A stretch of DNA of 40,531 nucleotides from Gammaproteobacteria bacterium (GCA_028293765.1 JAQGOG010000125.1:1-40531); one strand, 5' to 3'; positions 15,744 through 25,817 are shown, numbered from the stretch's first letter. Program-made: numbers and translations. Notes: generated by a model from the sequence alone, not told the origin.

Positions 15744-18700
15744 TTGGTTCCCATCGTTGCCATCGGCGCTTCCGCGGGCGGGCTCGAAGCCATCTGCGAG
15801 CTGCTGGCTGCCTTGCCGTCCCAGAGCGGTATGGCGTATGTCCTCGTCCAACACCTGGACCCGGCCCACGAGAGCCTGTTGCCCGAGATTCTCGCGAAGA
15901 AGACGGCCATGCCGGTGATCCAGATCCGCGACGACCTATCGGTCGAGGCGGGTCACGTATATGTCATCCCGCCGAATGCAGTTCTCACGCTGAGCGACGG
16001 GCGTTTTCGCCTGACGCGCCGGAAACGCGGCGGCGGGCAGCATCTGCCAATCGATACGTTCTTTGCTTCCGTTGCCGACACTCGTGGCGCAGCGGCTATC
16101 GGCGTGGTGTTGTCGGGTGGGCACTCCGATGGCGCCCTTGGATTGCAAGCGATCAAGCAAGGCGGCGGTTTGACCTTTGCCCAGACGCCTGAATCGGCGC
16201 GCTTTTCCAGCATGCCGCAGAATGCGATCGCGACCGGATGCGTAGATTTCGTGTTGGACCCGAAGCGGATTGCCGAGGAGCTGGTGAGCTTCGGCTTGCG
16301 TCCGCTTCCTGGATCACTCGTATTGCCGAGTCTTGCGACGAGTCCCTCGCCGAGCCATCTGGAGCCCCATACTCTGGGAGCCGACCCCTCGTTGGTCGGG
16401 CCGCGGTTAGCCGATCTACCGTTGGAGATACAAGCCGCGGGCGATGAAGAAATGCTCAAGCGTGTGTTTCGCGTGCTGCGCACCGCGCACGGCGTCGATT
16501 TCACGCTCTACAAGCGCAGCACTCTGCGGCGGCGGCTGTCCCGTCGTGTGGCGGTCCGGAAAGCCGACACGCTGTCTGATTATCTGACCGTTCTCGAGGC
16601 TGAACCGGCGGAGGCTGCCGCGCTTTATCACGACTTTCTCATCCAGGTCACCGGGTTCTTCCGCGATCCGGAGGCTTTCGAAGGTTTGAGCGGGCGTGTT
16701 TTTCCCCGCATCTGTGAGGGCCGCTCGACGAAGATTCCCATTCGGATCTGGGTGCCGGGTTGCGCCAGCGGTGAGGAGGTCTACTCGATCGCCATCGCAC
16801 TGGTCGAATATCTGGGCGAGCGCCTGTTGCCCGCGGGAGTCCAGATCTTCGGCACCGATGTGAATGAGGCAGCGATCGAAACGGCGCGCGCCGGGGTGTT
16901 TGCGGAAAGTCTCCTGCAGGAAGTGTCCGCCGAGCGCCGGGCCCGCTTTTTCGTCCGGCAGGACGATCAGTACGTCATCGCCAAGCGCATTCGCGATCTG
17001 TGCATCTTTGCGCGCCAGGACGTGACCCGCGACCCGCCATTCTCGCGCCTGGACCTGGTGAGTTGCCGGAATCTGCTGATCTATCTGGATTCCAGCGCGC
17101 AGCGCCGGGTGATGCACATCTTTCACTATGCCCTGCGGCCGCAGGGATTTCTCATGCTCGGCCCTTCCGAGACCATTGGCCAGGCCGCCGATCTGTTCGA
17201 GCTCGCGGATACCCATCATCGGCTCTATACCCGCAAAGGCGGGTTGCCGGGCGTTGGGCTCGATCTGCCGCAGCAGGGAGCCAGGGTCGAGGGTCCGGCG
17301 CGCGATGTTGGGAGCGGCGTCGATCTGGGTTTCATCGAGGCGGATTCGGTGCAACGGGAGGCCGATCGGGTGCTGCTGGCGCGCTATGCCCCGGCGAGCC
17401 TGCTGGTCGACGAAGCGCTCAATATTCTCCAGTTCCGCGGCGAGACCGGGCCCTATCTCGAGCACGCGAGCGGGCCCCCGAGCCTGAATCTGCATCGCGT
17501 TGCGCGACCGGAACTGCTGGTGGAAATCGCGCCCGCCGTTGCCGAGGCGCGTAAGTCCGGATCCGGGGTCCGCCGGGAGGGGCTGCGGGTGAATGACCTG
17601 CTGGATGTGAGCATCGAGGTCATCCCGCTCCCACGAACGAGCAGCGAACCCTGTTACCTGATTCTGTTTGACGATGGCACGCACCGGGCAAATCGTCGCC
17701 GGGAGCGGCAGACGGACCTGACCGCTCTGCCGGAGACGGAGAAGGACCGCCGGCTCGCGCAGTTGGGGCGCGAGATCACGGCCACACGCGACTACCTGCA
17801 CGCGATCATGCAGGAGCACGAGGCGGTGAAGGAAGAGCTCAAGTCCGCTCACGAGGAAGTGCTCTCGGCCAACGAGGAGTTTCAGAGCACGAACGAAGAG
17901 CTGGAGACCGCGAAGGAAGAGCTGCAGTCCGCAAACGAAGAGCTCACCACGACCAACGACGAGTTGGGTAGCCGCAACCGCGAGCTCTCAGTGGTCAATG
18001 CCGAACTGCAAAAGGCCCGTGAGGTTTCGGACCACGCTCGGGCATACGCGGATGTCATCGTCGAAAGCGTACGCGAACCGCTCCTCGTGTTGGATGGAAA
18101 GCTCAGGATTCTGCGCGCCAACAATGCGTTCTACGCCAACACCGAGACCAGGCGCGAAGACATCGAAGGCCGCCTGCTCTACGAGATCGGGGCGGGTCAG
18201 TGGAACATTCCAGTGCTGAGAACACGCTTGCAGGCCGTTCTCACCCGCAATGAAACGATGGATGAATACGAGATAACCCAATCGTTTCCGATATCCGGCG
18301 AACGCAAGATATCGCTGAATGCCCGCAAGATCCGCGGCGGCGATGAGCGCGCGGAGCTCATTTTACTCGCCATGGAGGATGTGACGGAGCGCCGGGCGGC
18401 CGCCGGCATTCTCCGTGAGGACACCCGACGCAAAGACGAATTCCTCGCCATGCTGGCGCATGAGCTCCGCAATCCTCTGACGCCGATCACACATGCCATA
18501 CGGCTGCTGCGCCGTACGGACGTCGATGCGCCATCGGTGAAGCTGCACGCGATGATCGAGCGGCAGACGCTGAGGCTCGGGCGCCTCGTAGATGAGTTAC
18601 TCGATGTCGCGCGGATCAGCCGCGGGCAGATCGAGCTGACACGCGAATCGGTCGACCTCGGCGTGATCGCGCAGCATGCGGCTGACGCCAGCCGCGCCCG

Positions 18701-19547
18701 CATCGAAGAGCGCAAGCACTTGTTGACGCTCACACGCCCGGATACCCCTGTCTGGGTCGAAGGGGATCCGATCAGGTTGGAGCAGATTGTCTCGAACCTG
18801 ATCGAGAATGCCGCTAAGTACACCGAGCCCGGCGGCCGCATCGTCGTGCAGCTCGCGCAAGCCGCCGGCGAGGCCACCTTGAGCGTGCGTGACAACGGCA
18901 TCGGCCTTGCCCCGGAGAGCCTGGAGATCATCTTCGAGCTATTCACGCAGGTCGACAGCTCACTCGCCCGTTCCGGCGGCGGGTTGGGGATCGGGTTGAA
19001 CCTGGTACGGCGGGTGTTGGAACTGCATGCGGGTCGCGTCGAGGCGCGCAGCGCCGGACTCGGTCAGGGAACTGAAATGATCGTCCGCTTGCCCTTGCAG
19101 GTGCCGGAGCCCACGGTGGCGAAAGCGGTGGCTCAGATCGACAAGAGAGCGGCGCCTGCGTCCGGCTCCGCCCGTCGGGTGCTCATTGTCGAGGACAACG
19201 TGGACTCCGCCGAGTCGATGGCTCTGCTCGCCCGCTCATGGGGTCACGAGGTCGTGATTGCTGGCGACGGATCCACCGCCCTCACACTCGCGCAGAGCTT
19301 CCAGCCCCATGCAGCGGTAGTGGACATCGGTCTGCCGGGAATGGACGGTTACGCATTGGCCCGCCGCCTGCGCCAGAACTCGCTCCACCGCGAGTTATAT
19401 CTGGTGGCGATGACGGGCTACGGGCGTGAAGAGGACCGAAGAGCGGCCCGCGCCGCCGGCTTCGATTCCCACATCGTCAAGCCCGCGGACATGGATGAGC
19501 TGGAGAAGCTGTTGGCCGTCGGCGGCGCGAAGCGCAGCGGGACCTGA
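15744..19547 (+). CDS. CheB-CheR-PAS-histidine kinase-receiver hybrid protein
   Basis: This is a five-part signalling protein of about 1,267 residues. The CheB methylesterase domain (about 1-185) has GASAGG, QHLDPAHE and LSGGHSDGALG, holding the Ser, His and Asp of the triad. The CheR methyltransferase (about 240-500) has the SAM motif GCASGEEVYS and a CRNLLIYL stretch. A PAS-like region is followed by a coiled coil rich in N-E-E-L repeats (about 680-765) and then a PAS domain. HisKA has its phospho-acceptor in AHELRNP (His906), and HATPase has NLIENAAKY, DNGIGL and GGLGIGL. A C-terminal receiver has Asp1194 in VVDIGLPGMDG. These hybrids act apart from chemotaxis, often in stress or light signalling. 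The start is uncertain: I use the TTG at 15744 (GAGG nine bases upstream), which puts the protein start right before the CheB strand. The longer frame from the ATG at 15609 overlaps the divergent antiporter gene. Confidence 0.92.
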   Translation: MVPIVAIGASAGGLEAICELLAALPSQSGMAYVLVQHLDPAHESLLPEILAKKTAMPVIQIRDDLSVEAGHVYVIPPNAVLTLSDGRFRLTRRKRGGGQHLPIDTFFASVADTRGAAAIGVVLSGGHSDGALGLQAIKQGGGLTFAQTPESARFSSMPQNAIATGCVDFVLDPKRIAEELVSFGLRPLPGSLVLPSLATSPSPSHLEPHTLGADPSLVGPRLADLPLEIQAAGDEEMLKRVFRVLRTAHGVDFTLYKRSTLRRRLSRRVAVRKADTLSDYLTVLEAEPAEAAALYHDFLIQVTGFFRDPEAFEGLSGRVFPRICEGRSTKIPIRIWVPGCASGEEVYSIAIALVEYLGERLLPAGVQIFGTDVNEAAIETARAGVFAESLLQEVSAERRARFFVRQDDQYVIAKRIRDLCIFARQDVTRDPPFSRLDLVSCRNLLIYLDSSAQRRVMHIFHYALRPQGFLMLGPSETIGQAADLFELADTHHRLYTRKGGLPGVGLDLPQQGARVEGPARDVGSGVDLGFIEADSVQREADRVLLARYAPASLLVDEALNILQFRGETGPYLEHASGPPSLNLHRVARPELLVEIAPAVAEARKSGSGVRREGLRVNDLLDVSIEVIPLPRTSSEPCYLILFDDGTHRANRRRERQTDLTALPETEKDRRLAQLGREITATRDYLHAIMQEHEAVKEELKSAHEEVLSANEEFQSTNEELETAKEELQSANEELTTTNDELGSRNRELSVVNAELQKAREVSDHARAYADVIVESVREPLLVLDGKLRILRANNAFYANTETRREDIEGRLLYEIGAGQWNIPVLRTRLQAVLTRNETMDEYEITQSFPISGERKISLNARKIRGGDERAELILLAMEDVTERRAAAGILREDTRRKDEFLAMLAHELRNPLTPITHAIRLLRRTDVDAPSVKLHAMIERQTLRLGRLVDELLDVARISRGQIELTRESVDLGVIAQHAADASRARIEERKHLLTLTRPDTPVWVEGDPIRLEQIVSNLIENAAKYTEPGGRIVVQLAQAAGEATLSVRDNGIGLAPESLEIIFELFTQVDSSLARSGGGLGIGLNLVRRVLELHAGRVEARSAGLGQGTEMIVRLPLQVPEPTVAKAVAQIDKRAAPASGSARRVLIVEDNVDSAESMALLARSWGHEVVIAGDGSTALTLAQSFQPHAAVVDIGLPGMDGYALARRLRQNSLHRELYLVAMTGYGREEDRRAARAAGFDSHIVKPADMDELEKLLAVGGAKRSGT

Positions 19548-19753
19548 CCGCGGCGTATCGCGCGCGCTGACGCAATATGTTCGTAAGCGTACGGACACGC
19601 GCAATTCGCTGCCCTAACTTCGGCAATATCCTTCGTCTGGTTGCGCAAGCTTGGGCGGCGCAGCAAGGATTATATGAGCCGCAAGGAACGTCGTTATGAG
19701 CTGCGAAGGCATGTACGCCCCGGCGCAACCATGCGCGTCAACGGCGGCGCTGC
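19548..19753. other. non-coding stretch with no gene seen
   Basis: Between the hybrid kinase stop and the ATPase remnant I see no convincing frame with a ribosome-binding site, no RNA gene and no clear hairpin. It may hold further decayed sequence of the same lost ATPase operon, but I could not align it. Confidence 0.4.
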
Positions 19754-19975
19754 GTGTCGCGCGTCGTCGCGGAGACTGACGAGGGCTCATTTGGATTGGT
19801 ATCGCATCGTCTGGACTGGGTCGCGGCGCTCATGCCGGGGATCCGGGTCGATTAAGGCGAAACGCAGGCCGAGATCCATGTCGCCCTCGATACAGGGGTG
19901 CTGGTCAAGACCGGTCAGGACGTCCTGATCTCGCGGTGCATGGGGGGCAAGCGAGTCGCTCCGTGTGCAGAATGA
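19754..19975 (+). pseudogene. remnant of an N-type F-ATPase epsilon subunit
   Basis: One frame reads VSRVVAETDEGSFGL, then HRLDWVAALMPGIRVD, then an in-frame TAA at 19853-19855. It resumes in the same frame with GETQAEIHVALDTGVLVK, TGQDVLIS and MGG before the TGA at 19973-19975. The order and wording match the alternate (N-ATPase) epsilon subunit, whose family reads VAE..EGSFGLLPHRLDCVAAL, then EGEVYVAVDEGVLVKTGPDVLV. The N-terminal strand, the start codon and the C-terminal helical part are missing, and an internal stop interrupts it. No other ATPase gene is present, so this is a decayed leftover. The match is from memory of the family and needs a search. Confidence 0.6.
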
Positions 19976-20036
19976 GTCGAGAAGTCATTCTCAAGTGATT
20001 GAATAATATAGAGCTGTAGGCTAGGGTGGTTGCCTG

Positions 20037-20681
20037 ATGCGCCTCCTCCTGCCAACGCTCCTGCTCATCCTCCTCTGCGCGTGCAGTACGGCGCCCGAGC
20101 GCACCTCGGAAAATGGGACGACGGCGCCAAGTGCGAATTCCACCAATGTCATCTACGTCGTCAGGCGGAGTTGGCACATCGATATTGGGTTTGCGGCCGC
20201 CGATCTTCATCCGCCGCTCGCCTCTGTGCGCGCGGGTTTCCCGGGAGCCCAATATCTTCTGTTCGGTTTCGGCGATCGGGCCTATCTGACCAAAGGCGGG
20301 AAGTTCAGCGGGACTCTGGCTGCGCTTCTGCCCGGGCCAGGGCTAGTGCTGGCGACTGGGCTCGAGGCATCGCCTGAGACGGTATTCGGGGTAGACAACG
20401 TGATTCGGATTGCGGTGTCCGCGGCTCAATCACGGGATATCGAGGCCTTCATATGGAGCTCGGTGTCCAAGCAGGACGGTGAGGCGAGCCCGCTGGCAGA
20501 GGGTGCCTACGGCGGAAGTCTCTATTACCCCTCGACTCAGCGCTACTCGGCATTCCATACCTGCAACACGTGGGCCGCGGAAGCGCTGCGAGCGGGAAAC
20601 CTGCCCGTGCATACCTTCGGCGTCGAGTTCTCAGGCCAGTTATGGAAGCGAGTGCAGCATCTAGCACGCCGCGCGGGGTGA
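20037..20681 (+). CDS. DUF2459-family lipoprotein
   Basis: This is a 214-aa protein beginning MRLLLPTLLLILLCACS, a lipoprotein-type signal with a probable lipidated Cys16 (LCAC). The mature part starts the DUF2459 domain with VIYVVRRSWHIDIGF and later has GFGDRAYL and a conserved FHTCNTWAAEAL near residue 180. The spaced His, Cys and Asp/Asn residues suggest a papain-like or NlpC-like hydrolase fold, but the family's activity is not established. It probably sits in the periplasm on a membrane. The ATG at 20037 has GGGTGG upstream. The 60 bp before the gene are unusually AT-rich for this window (AATAATATAG at about 20002-20011) and may hold its promoter. Confidence 0.82.
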   Translation: MRLLLPTLLLILLCACSTAPERTSENGTTAPSANSTNVIYVVRRSWHIDIGFAAADLHPPLASVRAGFPGAQYLLFGFGDRAYLTKGGKFSGTLAALLPGPGLVLATGLEASPETVFGVDNVIRIAVSAAQSRDIEAFIWSSVSKQDGEASPLAEGAYGGSLYYPSTQRYSAFHTCNTWAAEALRAGNLPVHTFGVEFSGQLWKRVQHLARRAG

Positions 20682-20763
20682 TCCGAGCGAAGATGCGCGG
20701 CGAGAGGCCGGATCGGCATGCGCTACCATTACGGCACGCCGAGCCCCGGCCTCATTTTGCTGA

Positions 20764-21912
20764 ATGAATCTCATGGTCCAGTTCGACTACGCCGTGATCG
20801 GCGGAGGCATTGCAGGAATATCCGTCGCCGCGGAGTTGGCCACTGCGCATCGCGTGCTGGTTCTGGAGCGCGAGCCGCATCTGGCCTACCACACGACCGG
20901 GCGGTCGGCGGCCATATACTCCGAAACCTACGGCAACAGCATTATTTGCGCGCTGACTTCGGCCAGTCGCGCTTTCTTCGAAAAGCCACCCGAGGGGTTC
21001 AGTGCGCAGCCGTTGCTCAGGCCCCGCGCCTGCCTGTATATCGGTCGGCCGGATCAAGCAGGGCAGATGGACAGCGCCATCGCAGACTCTCAGCGTGGCC
21101 TGTGCCCTCTGGAGTTGTTGCATAAGACGGCGGCCTACGGACTGGTGCCCGCGCTGAGGCCTGGCTACGTCGCCGTGGCTGCGCTGGAACGGAACTCCGC
21201 GGACATTGACGTACATGCTTTGCATCATGGGTTTCAGCGTCTGGCGATGTCTCGCGGAGCTGAGATTCGCCGCAGCGCTGAGTTGATGACTCTCGAGCGA
21301 AGTGGCTCGCACTGGGACATTGGCGTAGGAGCGGATCGCTATCAGGCTGAGGTGCTGGTCAATGCCGCCGGCGCCTGGGCCGACGATGTCGGGCGGCAAG
21401 TGGGTGCGGGGGCGCTCGGCGTTACACCGATGCGACGGACCATGATCGTGGTCGATCCGCCAATCGATGCCAACTCCTCCGACTGGCCGTTCGTCATCGA
21501 TATCGGTGCGGAGCTCTACTTCAAGCCGGAGGGGCGCAAACTCCTCGTGTCGCCCGCCGATGAAACACCCTCGCCGCCGTGCGACGCGCAGCCCGATGAA
21601 TTGGACATTGCGCTCTGCGTTGATCGACTCGAGCGGGCCCTGGATATTTCCGTTGCCCGCATCGATCGATCCTGGGCGGGTTTGCGTTCCTTCTGTGCCG
21701 ACCGCACGCCCGCGGTAGGTTTTGACAAGGACGTGCCGGGTTTTTTCTGGCTCGTGGGGCAGGGCGGCTACGGCATTCAGACGTCGCCCGCGCTCTCACG
21801 CGTCGCCGCGGCGCTGGCGCGCGGCCAACATCTTCCGCCCGAGATGCAAGACTTTGGCATCGACGTCAGTGCGCTCGACCCTGTCCGACTGCAGCCGACA
21901 AACACGACTTAA
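20764..21912 (+). CDS. FAD-dependent oxidoreductase, DAO/glycine-oxidase type
   Basis: This is a 382-aa flavoprotein of the D-amino-acid oxidase / DadA family. The N-terminal Rossmann motif is VIGGGIAGIS (about 11-20), followed by an acidic strand end in VLVLERE. HTTGRSAA (about 43-50) is the FAD-contacting stretch typical of this group, and WLVGQGGYGIQTSPA near the C-terminus closes the FAD site. Such enzymes oxidise amino acids, sarcosine-like amines or 2-hydroxy acids; the substrate cannot be told. An in-frame ATG three codons in (20773) is an equally good start. It lies 82 bp after the DUF2459 gene on the same strand and is convergent with glcB, but I see no functional link to either. Confidence 0.87.
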   Translation: MNLMVQFDYAVIGGGIAGISVAAELATAHRVLVLEREPHLAYHTTGRSAAIYSETYGNSIICALTSASRAFFEKPPEGFSAQPLLRPRACLYIGRPDQAGQMDSAIADSQRGLCPLELLHKTAAYGLVPALRPGYVAVAALERNSADIDVHALHHGFQRLAMSRGAEIRRSAELMTLERSGSHWDIGVGADRYQAEVLVNAAGAWADDVGRQVGAGALGVTPMRRTMIVVDPPIDANSSDWPFVIDIGAELYFKPEGRKLLVSPADETPSPPCDAQPDELDIALCVDRLERALDISVARIDRSWAGLRSFCADRTPAVGFDKDVPGFFWLVGQGGYGIQTSPALSRVAAALARGQHLPPEMQDFGIDVSALDPVRLQPTNTT

Positions 21913-21986
21913 ACGAACCGATCCGCAACCCTGACCTGGCGTGGTTTGAGCTATCCCGTGGCGCATGGCGTTGGCCTGTCGGGCCT

Positions 21987-24185
21987 TCAGGCTCGAGCGG
22001 CGCTCGCGGCCTTCCGGTCCAGACGATGCGCGCGCAGGATGGCTTCCGTATAGCCATTCGGTTGCGCGCGGCCTTCGAATACCAGCGCGCAGGCGGCTTC
22101 GAAGGCAATGCTGTGATCGAGGTTGCCGGTCATGGGCTGGTAGGCGGGATCGTGCGCATTCTGCTGATCCACGATTTTGGCCATGCGCTGCAGGGCCTGC
22201 AGCACCTGGCTCTTGCTGCAGATCCCATGATGCAGCCAGTTCGCCACATGTTGACTCGAGATGCGCAGAGTGGCGCGATCTTCCATCAGGCCCACGTTGT
22301 GAATGTCGGGCACCTTCGAGCAGCCGACGCCGGCATCGATCCAGCGAACCACGTAGCCCAGAATGCCCTGCGCGTTGTTGTTGAGCTCTTCGTCGATCTC
22401 GGCGGGTCGCCAGGACGGCGGTACTGCCATTGGTGGCGTGAGGACGTCATCGAGCGCGGCACGCTGGCGATGGGACAATTCCGTCTGCACCTGCCCTACG
22501 TCCACCATGTGATAGTGCACGGCGTGTAGCGTCGCGGCGGTAGGTGACGGAACCCACGCCGTATTGGCACCGGCCTTGGGATGGCCGATTTTCGCTTTCA
22601 GCATCTCCGCCATCTGGTCCGGGATCGCCCACATGCCCTTGCCGATCTGCGCCTTGCCGCGTAGTCCGCACGCGAGGCCGATGTCGACGTTGTTGCGTTC
22701 GTAGGCGTCCAGCCACTTCGCTTTCTTCATGTCCTGCTTGCGCACCATCGCGCCGGCTTCCATCGAGGTATGAATCTCATCGCCGGTGCGGTCGAGAAAG
22801 CCGGTGTTGATGAACACGACCCGCTGCCGTGCCGCGCGCAGGCATTGCTGCAGGTTGACGGTCGTCCGCCGCTCTTCGTCCATGATGCCCATCTTGAGCG
22901 TGTTACGGGGCAGCTTGATGAGGTCCTCGACACGGCCGAAGAGTTGGTCGGCGAATGCCACTTCCGCCGGCCCATGCATCTTGGGCTTGACGATGTAGAT
23001 CGAGCCGGCGCGCGAGTTGCGGATCGCGCCGCTGCCGTTCAGATCATGGAGCGCGATCAAAGATGTGATGGCGCAATCGATGAACGTCTCCGGCACCGGC
23101 TCACCTTTGAAGGTAACGGCGCCGGTCACCATGTGATGGCCGACATTGCGCACGAGCAGGAGGCTTCGTCCAGGCAGCGTCAGCGTGCCGCCAGCGGGAG
23201 TGGTGTAGGCGCGGTCGGCATTCAGCGTACGTACCAACTGCCGGCCGCCTTTGGGGAAAGTCGCCTGCAGCGTGCCCTTCATCAGGCCGAGCCAATTGCG
23301 GTAGATACGCACCTTGTCGCCGGCATCCACCGCCGCCACCGAGTCCTCGCAATCCTGGATCGTCGTGATGGCGGACTCGATCACGACGTCGGCGATTCCG
23401 GCCGCGTCGGTCTTGCCGATGGGATGAGTGCGGTCGAAGCGAATCTCCACGTGCAGTCCGTGATGCTTCAGGAGCAGGACGGCCGGGGAGGTCGCCGGGC
23501 CTTGATAACCCACCAGAGCATCGTTCCCGGACAGGGTCGTCTGCACGGTGTTCGGAAGCCCTACGACCAGCTCGCCATCCTTTACGGCATAGCTCTGCGC
23601 ATCGGCATGCGATCCCTGCGCGAGTTTGAAGTGGGTATCCAGGAAAGCGCGCACATAGGCAATCACTCTCGCGCCGCGTACCGCGTCGTAGCCGCCGCTC
23701 GGGGCGGGGAGGCCTTCGCTGATGGCGTCCGTACCGTACAGGGCGTCGTACAGACTTCCCCAGCGGGCATTCGCGGCATTCAACGCGTAGCGGGCATTGT
23801 CCACGGGGACCACCAGTTGCGGGCCGGCAATGTGCGCGATTTCGGCATCGACCCCGGCGGTCGCCACTTCGAACGCGGCTCCGGCGTCCGTCAGGTAACC
23901 GATCTCCACCAGAAATTGCCTGTAGGCGCCGGCATCGAATGCGGCACCGCGATGCTGACGATGCCAGTGATCGATCTGGTCCTGGAGGGCAGCGCGCTTG
24001 TCCAGCAAAGCCTCGTTCGTCGGGACCAGGTCGCGAATCAGGTCGGACAGTCCCTTCCAGAACGGCTCGGAGGAAATCCCCGTCCCGGGCAGCACTTCCG
24101 CGTTTACAAAGTCGTACAGCTCGGGAGAGACACCGATGTCGGCGATCTGCAGAGCTTCGTGCGAGGTCCGGGTTGGTTGATTCAT
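21987..24185 (-). CDS. glcB: malate synthase G
   Basis: This 732-aa enzyme condenses glyoxylate with acetyl-CoA to malate in the glyoxylate/glycolate pathway. It is nearly collinear with Escherichia coli GlcB. It has EVLPGTGI near the start, [33 protein letters not shown], the catalytic-arginine stretch [63 protein letters not shown] and [17 protein letters not shown]. Length and motifs are complete, so it should be active. The exact start is open: in-frame ATGs lie at 24236, 24197, 24194 and 24185, none with a clear ribosome-binding site. I use the last because it gives the leader length seen in the family. It is divergent from the GlcG-like gene. Confidence 0.96.
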   Translation of the reverse strand: MNQPTRTSHEALQIADIGVSPELYDFVNAEVLPGTGISSEPFWKGLSDLIRDLVPTNEALLDKRAALQDQIDHWHRQHRGAAFDAGAYRQFLVEIGYLTDAGAAFEVATAGVDAEIAHIAGPQLVVPVDNARYALNAANARWGSLYDALYGTDAISEGLPAPSGGYDAVRGARVIAYVRAFLDTHFKLAQGSHADAQSYAVKDGELVVGLPNTVQTTLSGNDALVGYQGPATSPAVLLLKHHGLHVEIRFDRTHPIGKTDAAGIADVVIESAITTIQDCEDSVAAVDAGDKVRIYRNWLGLMKGTLQATFPKGGRQLVRTLNADRAYTTPAGGTLTLPGRSLLLVRNVGHHMVTGAVTFKGEPVPETFIDCAITSLIALHDLNGSGAIRNSRAGSIYIVKPKMHGPAEVAFADQLFGRVEDLIKLPRNTLKMGIMDEERRTTVNLQQCLRAARQRVVFINTGFLDRTGDEIHTSMEAGAMVRKQDMKKAKWLDAYERNNVDIGLACGLRGKAQIGKGMWAIPDQMAEMLKAKIGHPKAGANTAWVPSPTAATLHAVHYHMVDVGQVQTELSHRQRAALDDVLTPPMAVPPSWRPAEIDEELNNNAQGILGYVVRWIDAGVGCSKVPDIHNVGLMEDRATLRISSQHVANWLHHGICSKSQVLQALQRMAKIVDQQNAHDPAYQPMTGNLDHSIAFEAACALVFEGRAQPNGYTEAILRAHRLDRKAASAARA

Positions 24186-24382
24186 GGTGTTCATCATACC
24201 GCTGGCCGTACCGGAGTGCTCGGGTGCGATGTCCATGGAAATCGCCAGGCAGCAGATCGCTTGCGGCGCTGGCCGAGAGGCGGTGGATGGCGCACATCTG
24301 CTGGAGCGGCTGCTGCCGGGTCCTGCATAATTCAGCGCTTCAGCAGCGGTGTTTTTTCAAGTCGAATTCAAGTGAGGTCCCG

Positions 24383-24793
24383 GTGAAGTCAAGAGTTGCA
24401 CTCGAAGCGGATGATGTTCAAGGAGCGCTCGACGCCGCCCGTGCGGAGGCCGCGAAGAACGGCTGGGCCGTCTCGATCGCGGTGGTGGACGATGGCGGCC
24501 ATCTGCTTGGGTTCATCCGGCTGACGGACGCGGCGCCCCTTTCGGCGCAGATTTCGGTCGGCAAGGCGCGCACTGCTGCGCTCTCGCGCCGTGAATCGAA
24601 GACCTACGAGGAGGTAGTCAAGAACGGCCGCGTTGCCTTTCTGTCGGTATCGGATCTCACGATGCTGGAGGGCGGCGTGCCGGTGATCGTTGCCGGACAG
24701 TGCGTAGGGGCGCTAGGCGTCTCCGGCGTCAAATCCGACCAGGATGCTCAGATCGCCAATGCCGGGGTGAAGGCAATAGTCGAACGCGGATAA
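24383..24793 (+). CDS. GlcG/HbpS-like heme-binding-domain protein (DUF336)
   Basis: This 136-aa protein belongs to the HbpS/GlcG family: VALEADDVQGALDAA, then WAVSIAVVDDGGHLLGFIRLTDAAPLS, then SVGKARTAALSRRES, and a C-terminal GGVPVIVAGQCVGALGVSG. Relatives bind heme or small ligands or sit in glycolate and propanediol operons without a fixed role. The GTG at 24383 is chosen because GAGG lies five bases upstream and the protein then starts exactly where the domain does. In E. coli, glcG lies beside glcB. Here the two genes are divergent across about 200 bp, which supports a shared glycolate/glyoxylate context and probably a common control region. Confidence 0.85.
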   Translation: MKSRVALEADDVQGALDAARAEAAKNGWAVSIAVVDDGGHLLGFIRLTDAAPLSAQISVGKARTAALSRRESKTYEEVVKNGRVAFLSVSDLTMLEGGVPVIVAGQCVGALGVSGVKSDQDAQIANAGVKAIVERG

Positions 24794-24842
24794 AGCAGAC
24801 GCGGGTATAGTTGCCCGCCCTTGGGAGCGGTGATTCGCAAGC

Positions 24843-25745
24843 ATGAAGTGGCGTGTAGGGTTGGCTTTCGCCGCGCTGTGCGTGATCTGGGGCCTGCCGT
24901 ATTTCTTCATTAAGCTCGCGCTGGTAGAGGTCCCGCCGGTCGGAGTCGCGTGGGCGCGGATCGCGCTCGGTGCGGCGGTCCTGTTGCCCGTGGCATGGAA
25001 GCGGGGAGCGCTGCGAGCTGCCGGCTCGCACAAGCGCGCGGTCTGCGCGTTTGCGTTTGCCGAGCTCGTCGGACCCTTCTTTCTGATCTCCCTAGGCGAG
25101 AGCTGGGTGAGCTCGTCTCTCGCCGGCATTCTGATCGCGACGGTGCCGCTCATGGTGATCGTGTTGTCGCCGCTTTTTGGACTGCGTGAGCGGCTGAGCG
25201 CACGCCGCCTGGTCGGTCTCATCGTCGGATTCATCGGCGTGGTCACGCTACTTGGACTCGACTCTGTAGGCGGGCCGTTCGGATGGGCTGGCGTAGCCTG
25301 CATCATGATCGCGACGGTGGGCTACGCCGTGGGCTCTCTGATCGTTCAGCGCCATCTCTCCGGCATCGACGAGCTCGGAGCGGTCGCGGCCAGCCTCGCA
25401 GTGGCAACGGTCGTCCTTCTGCCCGCCGCCCTCTGGTCGGCCCCGAGCAGTCTGCCGTCCCCGCTGGTGCTGACGTCGCTCGTCGTACTCGGCGTCGTGT
25501 GTACAGCCGTGGCGCTACTGCTTTATTTCTTTCTGATCGCGCAGGTCGGCGCGGCGCGCGCCGCTGTCATTACGTACGTGAACCCGGCCGTTGCAGCGCT
25601 GCTTGGAGTGCTGATCCTGCACGAGTCGTTTGGCCCGGGCTCGGCGCTCGGGCTCGTCCTGATTTTACTCGGCTCATGGCTGGCAACTCACCGGGCCCAG
25701 GCTGTGCAGGACGTGCGGTCAGGCCATCCAGGCCGCTCGATTTAG
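24843..25745 (+). CDS. EamA-family (DMT superfamily) transporter
   Basis: This is a 300-aa inner-membrane protein with ten predicted helices in two EamA repeats. The first opens with LAFAALCVIWGLPYFFIKLAL and the second with GWAGVACIMIATVGYAVGSL. ARAAVITYVNPAVAALLGVLIL near the end is the conserved closing signature. These proteins export amino acids, metabolites or drugs, and the substrate is unknown. It starts 49 bp after the GlcG-like gene, so read-through is possible. It is convergent with the GH3 gene. Confidence 0.88.
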   Translation: MKWRVGLAFAALCVIWGLPYFFIKLALVEVPPVGVAWARIALGAAVLLPVAWKRGALRAAGSHKRAVCAFAFAELVGPFFLISLGESWVSSSLAGILIATVPLMVIVLSPLFGLRERLSARRLVGLIVGFIGVVTLLGLDSVGGPFGWAGVACIMIATVGYAVGSLIVQRHLSGIDELGAVAASLAVATVVLLPAALWSAPSSLPSPLVLTSLVVLGVVCTAVALLLYFFLIAQVGAARAAVITYVNPAVAALLGVLILHESFGPGSALGLVLILLGSWLATHRAQAVQDVRSGHPGRSI

Positions 25746-25790
25746 CGTGAGCTGCTCGTTACCCGGGCACCGCGCGTATTCCCGCAATGT

Positions 25791-25817
25791 CGCGCTTCGG
25801 CGGTGAGCCGAATCGCG
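25791..25817. terminator. possible bidirectional terminator hairpin
   Basis: CGCGCTTCGGC (25791-25801) and GCCGAATCGCG (25807-25817) pair with one mismatch around a GGTGA loop. They lie in the 206-bp gap between the convergent EamA and GH3 genes. There is no good T-run, so this is a position-based inference. Confidence 0.4.

Noticed and set aside
16416..17852. A 478-codon minus-strand frame inside the hybrid kinase gene
   Set aside because: It is antisense to well-supported CheR and PAS coding sequence, with no motif and no ribosome-binding site.
22770..24386. A 538-codon plus-strand frame opposite malate synthase G
   Set aside because: glcB is unambiguous on the other strand. The frame is composition-driven and matches no family.
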